In this document: piece after piece, positions 41,356 through 50,118 of the stretch
Numbering within the stretch: the stretch's first letter is position 1
Layout: every line of letters starts with the position of its first letter
Assembly (NCBI GenBank): GCA_030280995.1
Contig: JASXTE010000008.1
Location: 23,185,193-23,249,192 of the forward strand
Direction: 5' to 3'
DNA length: 64,000 nucleotides
DNA from: Hemileia vastatrix
Taxonomy: Eukaryota; Basidiomycota; Pucciniomycetes; Pucciniales; Zaghouaniaceae
Translations under genes and position numbers: made by a program
The notes under the pieces: model-generated
Seen by the model: only the letters and a program-made list of their open reading frames with translations
Databases searched by the model: none
What the model was told of the DNA's origin: nothing

Positions 41356-41387
41356 CGGAGTCTAGCTGATGCTGTGTCAACATATAC

Positions 41388-41751
41388 GGAGTACCATATA
41401 TACAGAAGTTAAGCTTATTATAGGATTTCATAACTGTAACAAAGACAACCGCAAGCTTTCGGGGATGAGCTGTGATAGATAATCGCAGATCTCTTATATT
41501 TGGATAATAGTAGTTACTTAAAATAAAAGACCAACTTTTTTTTTTTTTTCTTTTTTTTTTTTATTTTTATTTTTTTATTTTTATTTTTTTTGTATATATA
41601 AAAGCCCATCCTGGTTGGTTACACTACGCTAACCCTACTCTCCCCATTTATTGAATTGTTTAACACAATAGGTCAGACACAGAATCATGATTTATGACTG
41701 TTTAAGCTCAATCATAAGAATACTAAATATCTAAACTTTTCACAGCTCCAA
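41388..41751. other. Unique spacer upstream of the secreted-protein gene
   Basis: Contains a T-rich tract at about 41530-41590 followed by TATATAAAAGCCC (TATA-like, about 41594). A splice-acceptor-like TTTTCACAG ends 7 bp before the ATG at 41752, so a 5' UTR intron is possible. No coding sequence seen. Confidence 0.45.
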
Positions 41752-42108
41752 ATGAACTTTTATTCCATATATTACTACGTGTTCTTGATTTCCTTGACCC
41801 ATCATCTCTCATATCAAGGACGAATCGATATTTACACTTACCACAACTGTACCGGGAGAGACTTTTACTATACTTATCCAGATAGTGGGGCTCACAAATC
41901 AGGATGCCTAACTATTAGTGGTAGTTCTAGTGGTCAATCTCTGCACATGCGCGATGGAACGCCAACGAGATGTGGTGCTTATCTCTACCATAGCAATGAT
42001 TGCAATCAAGCCAATCTGATGCTTTTCACAAGTCACGATCAAGCTGGTGAATGTCAAAACTACAAAACAAATGGGATTTGGTCTTATAAGGTCATCTGCA
42101 ACCCATAA
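41752..42108 (+). CDS. Small cysteine-rich secreted protein, candidate effector
   Basis: 118 codons. The first 20 or so residues (hydrophobic SIYYYVFLISLTHHL) look like a signal peptide with cleavage around 20-23. The mature part has six cysteines (33, 52, 74, 84, 101, 116), many Tyr, Gly and Ser, and a C-terminal SYKVIC block. The spacing (C..TG..F, C.LT, C..YLY, C, ECQNY, VIC) resembles small beta-rich secreted proteins of basidiomycetes; a Greek-key or crystallin-like fold is a guess. The gene is intact, single-exon as drawn, and sits between a transposon block and two housekeeping genes. Function unknown. An effector role is inferred only from size, secretion and location. Confidence 0.68.
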   Translation: MNFYSIYYYVFLISLTHHLSYQGRIDIYTYHNCTGRDFYYTYPDSGAHKSGCLTISGSSSGQSLHMRDGTPTRCGAYLYHSNDCNQANLMLFTSHDQAGECQNYKTNGIWSYKVICNP

Positions 42109-42630
42109 TGTTTTTCCACCAGTGATTGTTAACATTTGAGAATGGATTGAGTGAATTAGGAGATGATTCTTTGTCACTCACTATACTGAAAATGTGATAT
42201 ACCCAATAGATATTTTCACGGACAATGGTTTCCCTTATTCTCATGTATGTATGTATCTAGTTTCATGCTATGACCCTATTGGCAAGAGATCCTAAGAAAT
42301 GAATAAATAAAGCGAAAAACTAGTTGGACACATCATACACTATCAGCCATGTACTTTTATTTTTTTATTTTATTTTATTTTATTTGGAACGTTTATTGAT
42401 AACCCCCTCAAAAAAAAAAAAAAAAGTTGAGCTGCAGTATTTTTTATTTTTATTTATTTATTTTATTGAGATATTTAATTCATTTTATAAAAATGATGTT
42501 TAACTTTAGACTTTTTTTTGAACATCAGATTGATGATGAGGAAGAAGGGAAAGAGGGGAATGAACCAACAACCGAAAAGAAATCAACCCCGATTGTCACC
42601 CAAATCAATTTTATTTTAAAGATGACAAAA

Positions 42631-42662
<32 letters not shown>

Positions 42663-43632
42663 GATGGACTATTCATCTTTTCTTTAAAAATAGAGTATAT
42701 CTGATGTGGTATGTATGTATATGAGTTGTGTCGAACTAGTCATTCCCTTTTTTATTTTTATTTTATTTTTATTTTTTTTATTTTTTTTTTATTTTTTTTC
42801 AATTTATAGCATCAAGTGATCGCGTGTCGCTATCTTCTTCATAGGGTTATGCTAAAACCCACAAGTAAGCCGAACCCCCTCCTAAACCAACAATAAAGAA
42901 TAAAAAAAAAAAAACGTAAGTATTGTATGTATGTGTGTATTATGTACAGAACATCATTTCTTCCCATCCGATCATTCAATTGTTCCGATATGTACATATA
43001 CATGATAGCTAGATGATCTCTTTCCTAATTTTCGTTTGTGTTTTCCATCTCATTAGATTATTTTTAATTGATGGATGGAAGGATGGATCTATCCATCTAT
43101 CTAATTTCATGATTGTGATGTATGTGTGTCTGTATATCATAACAAAGATGGACGAACGAGAAGAAGCAGGAGCGGTATCTTTGTCAGATACGATGAAGAT
43201 CATTCGAGGTGAGAGATTTATTATTTCATTCCTTCTCACACCACATTACATCACATCAGATCTATACATCAATTCAATCGATCTGTTTCTTTCTCTCTTT
43301 GTATAAGATATATCATGTATGGAGAGAGAGGGAGTCATGATATGATGAATGAAATTACTGGCACCAGTCAAGCGGATCAGTCGCTGAGAAACTTTCCCTG
43401 GATTACATTACTAATCTATATATACGCTATTATGTAATTCCCTGAACTGGCTCATGAAACCGATTGTGATTGTTGTTATGATCTTGATGATTTTTTTTTT
43501 TTTTCTTTTCTACTAAATTCAAAATGATGTGTTTAGGATAATGTACTAACATTCAACATGATGTGTGTAGGATAATGTACTAACATGAGGATGAGAAAGG
43601 AAAGGGGTAAAGAGATTGAGTGGTTTAAGAGA
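42109..43632. other. Intergenic low-complexity region
   Basis: Contains ATGTATGT runs, TTTTATTTTA-type tracts (about 42355-42385 and 42745-42800), an (AAT)n microsatellite at about 42628-42660, poly-A tracts near 42412 and 42901, and a 40-bp direct repeat at about 43530-43585 (GATGTGT(G)TAGGATAATGTACTAACAT). No gene is supported. Confidence 0.65.
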
Positions 43633-43779
43633 TCAAGGAGAATTAAGATGATTAGGAGTGTCATTAGCCGAGTAAGAAGGATGGAGAGTTGAAGTGGAAG
43701 ACATATGAAGTGAATTGAGGGGAGGTAAATGAAGAAGATGATGATGATGATGTTGTTGTTGTTGTTGTTGTTCTGATGG

Positions 43780-43811
<32 letters not shown>

Positions 43812-44313
43812 CAGATGGTAGTTGTTGTTGTTGTTGTTGAGGAAGAAACTGAGTTCGATGACTAGCAGCTAACCAAAGTTTGAGGGATTTATCAGCGAAG
43901 AGAAGGGCGACATCGGAACGATGGATTGCTTGAGAGAAGCGAGGGGAATGGTTGAGAAGATGAAGGATTGCGAGAGAGAAGGGATAGCGGATGAACTGAG
44001 CATAGGAAGGATTGTGCCAATAGGAGAGATAAGCGAGATAGCTGTAGGAGTGTAGGAGTGAGAGAGTAAGGGTGAATGAAGAGAGTGAAGATGAGATGGA
44101 AAAGAAAGAGATACTTCTTCATTGGGTGAGAAGAAAGGATGCCGTTGAGAGTGAGCTCATGAACGAAATGAGGATTAGCGAGTGACTGGACAAACTGTGC
44201 AAGGCAAGGGAAGAGTGAGTGAGTGAGTGAGTGAGTGTTATCTCATATCAACCAAGACCCACTTCAAGGTCCAACTCAAATCGCAGTTGGTTGGCTGTTG
44301 GCGGCTGGTCCAT
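43633..44313 (-). CDS. MED31: Mediator complex subunit 31 (MED31/SOH1), three exons
   Basis: Exons 44313-44263, 44194-44115 and 44041-43633 are joined by introns of 68 and 73 bp with GT/AG ends, giving 179 aa. The conserved core reads RFELDLE, FVQSLANPHFVHELTLNG, MKNYLAYLSYW and YAQFIRYP, matching the MED31 signature FVQCLANP..YL..L.. followed by YLKYLLYW and YAKYLKYP. MED31 is a small middle-module subunit of Mediator linking transcription factors to RNA polymerase II in the nucleus. The start MDQPPTANQLRFE fits the usual short N-terminus; an upstream in-frame ATG at 44502 would add an acidic stretch antisense to the neighbour gene. The C-terminus is extended by polyQ and His tracts, unlike the compact family norm of about 130 residues. 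Confidence 0.9.
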
Positions 44314-44339
44314 TCGATGTGGCTTTGGCTGCCCTGACG
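44314..44339. promoter_or_regulatory. Divergent 26-bp spacer between the MED31 and PI4K start codons
   Basis: The best-supported start codons (44313 on minus, 44340 on plus) are separated by only 26 bp. Any 5' UTRs and core promoter elements must therefore overlap the other gene, or upstream untranslated exons exist. No TATA or other motif can be assigned. Confidence 0.4.
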
Positions 44340-45766
44340 ATGTCGATCGATTATTCACAGCAATCATCTGGCTATCCATCTCAACATTCAATTGACTATC
44401 AACATCAACAATCATCTCAACATCAACATCAGCAACAATCATCTCATCATCAGCAACAATCATCTCATCATCATCATCATCATCTTCCACCTCAACAATC
44501 ATCTCTTCATCTCTCTCGCTCTCCTCTCCTCAACCGTCTCCGTCAACAACACTCAAAACATCCCATTCCCATCCTTTCTTCTGTCTTTGCTACTCACTCT
44601 CTCTCTCTCGCTCCTCCTCTCTCTCCACGCACCCTCGACCACAACCCTCCAACCACTCATCTTCAATTCATCTCAATTCTCAATGCTGTCTCTCAATCTA
44701 TCTCTCATCCTCTTCTTCCTCTCCATCCTACCCTCAATCCCTCCGGTTCCTCGGGTTCTTATTTTTGTAGAGCTTATCTCAATCCTCCTCCCCTCTCTCT
44801 CAAATCTGATATCGTCGCCATCTTCAAACCAAAGGATGAAGAACCTTGTCTGTTTCCCCTCTCTCTCTCTCTTTCTCTTCAATCATCTTCCCCCCCCCCC
44901 CCCCCCCCTCATCTCACTCTTCTTTTGCTTCTCTCTATCAGATGGCTCCATGAATCCTAAATGGACTAAATGGGCTCATCGTGTCTTCTTGGCTCCCTTG
45001 ATCGGTGGCTTTGGAAGAAGTTGGTCTGTTACGATTCCTTCTCTCTCTCTCTTACAAAATTTAAATAAATAAAAAAAAGAAATCTATTCTCATCATCATC
45101 ATCTTCTTCTTCTTATCTAGTCTCATCCCAAACTTGTCCTATCTTAGTGAAGTATATCTCATTTCCATCCATCCACCTTTTTCTTCTTTCTGACTCTGTC
45201 TCTTTTTCCTTGGATTGGATTTCAAAAAATAAGGCCGCTGCTTCTCTTCTTGATAGAAGACTCATGTCTTACATTGTTCCTAGAACGGAAGTCGTCTCCC
45301 TTTCTTCTCCCAGCTTTTACTATTCTTGGTTTGATCGAAAAGCTGCCCAACGCACTGGAAAGTCAAAAAGACCCTTGCCTCACAAACCTGGTAGCTTTCA
45401 ATTGTTTTGTAAAGGCTTTCAAGGTCATTCTTCTTTCTTCTTATTCCTTATTTTTTTTTTCTTGGATATATATATATATATATTGTTCTTGTTATTTGGC
45501 TTTCATTCACTCTCACAACTATTGTTGTTCATCTTCACTCTATCTTAGATGCTTCCACTGTCTTGAGAACCCATCCTTGGCCAGGAAGACCATTATCCGA
45601 TACATTAGATCCTCATACTCATCGTCATGGAAGTCGTCGACGGCGGCGGCAGCGTCAGCAACAGCAGCAGCAGCATTTTGGAAAAAAATTCTTCAAGTGT
45701 CTTGATTTCTTGTGTGGGATAACTACTTCACCTCCTCAACTCATTGAAAATGAAGACATGTCACAT

Positions 45767-45798
<32 letters not shown>

Positions 45799-47038
45799 TG
45801 ATGATGATGATGAAATGAGTGATCAATTGGATCCTGATAATTGGTATTGGACTGAAGAGCTTATGGAAGACTTTCGTATCGAAATGGAAAAATTAGTCAT
45901 CCTGTTAGTGGTTGTGGTTGCTCACTTTTTTTTTCCTTCTCATTCATGATTTATATAGTCAAACTGGCTCTTTCTTTTTTTATTTTTTATTCTTGACTTA
46001 ATTCAGAGTGAAATTGATTCTTACTAGTTCATCTTTTTATTTTTATTTTTATTTATTCATCTAGCGATTATCTTATGAGAAATACTGATCGCGGTTTAGA
46101 TAATTTCATGATCAAAGTTTGTGATTCTCAACATTGTCGTCGTTCTTCTCATCATTTAGATTCCACCCAAAACACTTCCCAGTCCAATTCAAATTCTCGT
46201 CATCTTCCTTCTCACTCTCAACAATCATCTCATTCTGAATCTTATTTGAATCGCCCTCATACTCATGTTGCTGCTATTGATAATTCACTTGCTTTTCCAC
46301 ATCATCATCCCAATGGATGGCGCGATTATACTTATGGATGGCTTTTTTTACCTGTCTCATTAATAGGCAAACCATTCTCTCAACAAACTAGAAATCATTA
46401 TCTTCCTCTCTTAACCGATCCGGTTTGGTGGTCTCAAACTGTTTTTGAATTAAGAAAATTATTTGAAAAAGATGGCGATTTTAATGTGAGAATGTTTGAA
46501 AAACAAGTTCGATTGATGAAAGGTCAAGGTTGGAATATCGTGGAAAGTTTAAAGTTTGAAGATGAAGGTCCTTTGGAATTGTGTAGAAGGCAAAAAGTCT
46601 TGGTTTGGGATGAACCGGTCGAAATCGTTCAGCCCCCTCCTTCTTGGAGTCCTCCTCATCAACAAACAACCTTCCCTACTATTACCACCACCATTTCACC
46701 CACATTTAAATCATGTACTCAACAAATAGATCATCATCATACATCTTCTCCGACTCAATTATTAACTGACTCTAAACACATCTTAAAAACCCAATCTCCA
46801 AATTCACTTGACTCCTCTCCATCACCATCTATTCCAATTCATATTAATCGTTCTCTTTCGGCTTCTCCACCACGTCAATCAAAAAGAAAACTTTTAATTC
46901 CTTCAATTCATCAGAAATTAAATATCCGTAACGCCAATCATCATGGTGATGGTAATAGTAATCAGGATCATCAAGTTTCAAAGAATCAACAACCTATCAT
47001 TTTGAGAAGGTATTCTAATCCTGTTGGTATGGGTTTGG

Positions 47039-47082
<44 letters not shown>

Positions 47083-47693
47083 GGGAAAGATAATTCTTTT
47101 TTTTCTAGGTATCCTGTTGTAAAACCAATGAAATTACCTTTTTCATTTCGCTCACCACCGTCTTCTTCTCGTCAAGCTTCATTTCCTATGCCAATTGCTA
47201 TGAATATGTCTATTGATCCACCTAAACCACCCCGTCCAATTTCTTTAGCTTGTAGTTTACCTGCCAATCAAATTGTTGGAGGGATTAGAGGTGTCGATGT
47301 TATGAAACAGTTTAAAAATGCTTGGTGGGAAGAAGATGCTGATGAATTGATGAGAGTGGAACAGAAGGTTGAACGGAATCGAAATCGGGATTGGAATCAT
47401 GAATCTTATGGTGAACCATTTCTATCACCATCACGGCAACAACAACAACTTGATCGAACGTCATGTTACCATAAGCTTGTAAATTCCAGTGGTGGTGGTA
47501 TTAGTAGTAGTAGTAGTACAAATCATCATCTGTATGGAACGTTTGGAAAGTGGAATTTGATAGGAGGAGGACCTTTGATGATGAAAGATCAACAACAACA
47601 ACAACAACAAAAGGATAAGATGAACCATCAAGTTTTAGGGGCTGGCGAAGAAAATGAAGAATCAGTTGGACTTTTGAAGAAGATTGCTGCTGC

Positions 47694-47734
<41 letters not shown>

Positions 47735-48561
47735 GTAATAGGGACAAGTCTCTGGCTGCTGTTGAACTTCATGATCAATTGGTTGTTCATCATCGAAAGG
47801 ATATTGGAAAAGGGAAAATTCGAATAGATGATGATGAAAATCAAAAGGTTTTTAAAGTGAAGAATGGGATGAAAGTCAAAGTGAATGGATGGTACAAGAA
47901 TCAATCTCTTTCCAGTAGGTTAGAGGAAATTGAAAGAGCTAGAAATAAAACTAGAGCTGGAGTTTTAGGGTGGGGGACCGGTTGTGATGATGATGATGGT
48001 GTTGGTGTTCGACGAGATTTTCTTAGTGATAGTGATGGTCTTGGTGAAGGTGATGGTGATGGGGATGATGATGTTCTGGAAGAAGACGGACTTTCTGATG
48101 TGGGTTCACGTACAAGAGATATTAATCATTTTCATTATCATGAAGATGATCTTCGTATTGATAAAAAGAAGATGAAAGGGAACCAGAAGAAAAATGGTGG
48201 TGATGGTGATGATGTCAAAGGAGGATTGGATCGACCGTTTGAAGAATCTAGGGATAGGGAATTAGATGAAAGTTATTGTGGTCATGGTGGAGATGATGAA
48301 ATGAGGTGTGTGAGTAGTGATGATGGAGTAATTGGTCATGATAGTGGTGATAGTGGTGGTGATGGAAATGAAAATGGAGAAATCAAGAGGAATGGAAAGA
48401 AAAAAGATGATGGTCATAGGAAGGTCAAGGTCAAGGTGAATGTAAAGCAAAATGAGAATGGTAAGAAGAAAGGTAAAAGAAAGAGGAAAGTTATTAAAGT
48501 CGTGGCGGTAGTAGAAAGGTTAGAGTTGATTAGAGTTAAACCATTTTTTACTAGTTGTTGA
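44340..48561 (+). CDS. LSB6: Type II phosphatidylinositol 4-kinase (LSB6/PI4K2 family), six exons
   Basis: Exons 44340-44847, 44942-45023, 45121-45151, 45234-45423, 45549-45903 and 46065-48561 join in frame to 1220 aa. It phosphorylates phosphatidylinositol to PI4P on endosomal, vacuolar or plasma membranes. A Gln/His-rich N-terminus is followed by GSSGSYF (136-142) and FKPKDEEP with the ATP-binding Lys163. Next are MNPKWTKW, FGRSCLIPN, AAASLLDRRL, KPGSFQLF, the catalytic loop RNTDRGLDN (394-402) and IDNSLAFP with the metal-binding Asp461. The kinase ends near residue 576, leaving a tail of about 645 residues rich in Ser, Asp, Gln and Lys, much longer than in yeast Lsb6. The palmitoylated CCPCC motif of animal enzymes is absent. 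Each junction was chosen by restoring family motifs. Confidence 0.9.
44890..44908 (+). repeat. 19-base C homopolymer in PI4K intron 1
   Basis: An uninterrupted run of C lies between the donor at 44848 and the acceptor at 44940-44941. It is prone to length change and to sequencing error. Confidence 0.9.
47690..47732 (+). repeat. GAT trinucleotide run encoding poly-Asp in the PI4K tail
   Basis: In-frame GAT repeats give a run of about 14 Asp. Neighbouring runs encode poly-Gln (about 47590-47611) and poly-Ser (about 47040-47072). All lie in the C-terminal tail. Confidence 0.85.
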
Positions 48562-48564
48562 GAT

Positions 48565-48636
<72 letters not shown>

Positions 48637-48895
48637 TTTGTATGTGTATGTATGTATGTGGGCGTGGGTGTGTTGTTGGGGGAGGAGGGTGGGTTACAAT
48701 GTATAGTTTATTATTATTATTATTTTTGTTGAAAAGGACTTTTTATGTATATATATATATCTATATCTATATAGTGGTATAATATGGGTGGTATTGTTTT
48801 ATAAATAATATTGTAGTAGTATAGTAGTAAAATGAGTGGAGTAGGTCATATGGAAGTATAGAGTTATATAGATAATACTAGAGTTGTGGAGATTA
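48565..48895. repeat. (TA)n(TG)n microsatellite and AT-rich 3' flank
   Basis: TA and TG dinucleotide runs at about 48567-48630, followed by TATG/GTGG-rich sequence and a second TA run near 48750-48772, just downstream of the kinase stop. No gene seen. Confidence 0.85.
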
Positions 48896-49105
48896 GGGGG
48901 TGTCAGTTCTGGCAAATCCGCACTTAATTAAGTGAGGATCTCCAAAAACACATTAGCCCCACAACACTGGTGGATTTCAAAATGAAATCAGTCACTTATT
49001 TCACTCAAATCTGCACTTTCTCAACCAAAAGTGAAGATTTCACCATCAAGTCCCATTTCATTGATGAGTCAGCCTCATCTCATTCATATACTGCACTCTA
49101 AAGCA
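48896..49105 (+). mobile_element. Truncated Harbinger end, same family as Harb-1
   Basis: Starts GGGGGTGTCAGTTCTGGCAA after ATTA. It matches the reverse complement of the right end of Harb-1 (about 6200-6420) for about 200 bp, including TGGTGGATTTCAAAATGAAA and CACTTTCTCAACCAAAAGTG. It then stops at an A-rich tract. No partner TIR and no transposase are present. Confidence 0.8.
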
Positions 49106-49245
49106 TAAAACAAAAACAAAAACAAAAAAAAAAAAAAAAGACATTTTATAGATTAAAAAGGGGGGGGGTGGTATATTGTTTAGATTTTTATACTATATGT
49201 GAGTTATCATGGGTGTTCTTGCTCTTAAATTGTGATCAGTTACAT

Positions 49246-50082
49246 TGTCAAGGGGTCCTTTTGTCTAGAAGATTTATTCAAAGGTTCTAGGAAGATTCCA
49301 AGTGGTTTTTAATGGTCTTTCAAAAAAAAAAAACAAGTACATATTTTCTTAATCTTTTTTCGATTATTTTACTCAAATGTTAAGAAATAAATTTTTATAT
49401 TATTATTATAAGTTATATTTTTTAGAATTACGGTGATGTAAATACTAATGGTTATAAATAATAGTAATAAATTTGTGTAACTAATGTGTTATAAAAAAAT
49501 TATAAAGTAAAGAAGGAAATGAATCAAAAGGACAAAAAGGAAAGGCCTTTTATAGGCAAAATGTGAGAAAATAAAACACGGAATTACCATCCCCTAGTAC
49601 AAGAGTGTGAGAGGAAAAAACATAAAAAAAGAGAGTATGTGAAATAGTAAGATTAATCCTAAATAGGGCGTAAATAAAAGGTATTTATTTTATTTGAAAT
49701 AAAATTCTGAATCCCTTAGTCTGTCACAGTTAATACAAACATAGTTGATTTAAAATGTAGATTCAATGGAATTTTAAATTTATTAATAAAGGAAGTTGAA
49801 TTTTTTTTTTTTTTTTTAGATTTTTATTATATTTTAGTACTAATTTTATTCCCTCTCACCTGTATTATTGAGCACGGTGTTAGGGAGTAAAATATGTATG
49901 GGACAAGTGCTTATTTTTATTAATTATTTACATTACTTAGTGTACTTAGCTAGTTAGTTGTAAGTAATACATAAGTAGTTAATAAATAATTAATTATTAA
50001 TAATAAGGATTAAAAAGGCGCGGCTTCACCTTAGTAAGATAATTAATTATTTTACTGGGTAAGTCTAGTAGCCTGGCTGACA
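49246..50082 (-). repeat. Gypsy-3a 3' LTR
   Basis: About 837 bp. Ends (plus-strand view) at GGCTGACA 50082 and begins TGTCAAGG. It is more diverged than the two Gypsy-3b LTRs but shares GAGCACGGTGTTAG, the CCTATAAAAGGCC region (TATA-like) and the terminal part. It is flanked on the left by TACAT. Confidence 0.72.
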
Positions 50083-50118
50083 CTCCCTCACTCTAAAAAA
50101 AAAACAATAAAAAAAATG

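Larger units (their letters stand above)
17288..41382 (+). mobile_element. Copia-C: recombined solo LTR split by Copia-D
   Basis: The left part, 17288-17431, starts TGTTACGGACCTAG, reaches an LTR end at 17399 (GCTGATGCTGTGTCAACA), continues with a roughly 20-bp spacer beginning GGTAAAGTAAT, and re-enters the same LTR-end sequence. The right part, 41356-41382, finishes it (CTGATGCTGTGTCAACA). The whole is flanked by TATAC (17283-17287 and 41383-41387). Copia-D is inserted in the second, partial LTR-end copy. The structure LTR, spacer, LTR-end, with intact target duplications, suggests recombination between a leader-located duplicate and the 3' LTR. Confidence 0.7.

Noticed and set aside
42427..43306. 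Short frames in the spacer between the secreted-protein gene and MED31
   Set aside because: Low-complexity composition, microsatellite content and no conserved motif.
43892..44122. Minus-strand frame rich in Leu and Ser overlapping MED31
   Set aside because: It is out of phase with the MED31 exons and reads through an intron that was confirmed by restoring the conserved MKNYLAYLSYW block.
44235..44339. Upstream extension of the PI4K frame before 44340
   Set aside because: The frame there begins with GTG and translates the antisense of MED31 exon 1. The first ATG is at 44340.
44248..44502. Acidic N-terminal extension of MED31 starting at 44502
   Set aside because: It is antisense to His/Gln repeats of the kinase exon, and the family normally starts close to the RFELDLE block, so the ATG at 44313 was preferred. 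Transcript data could reverse this.
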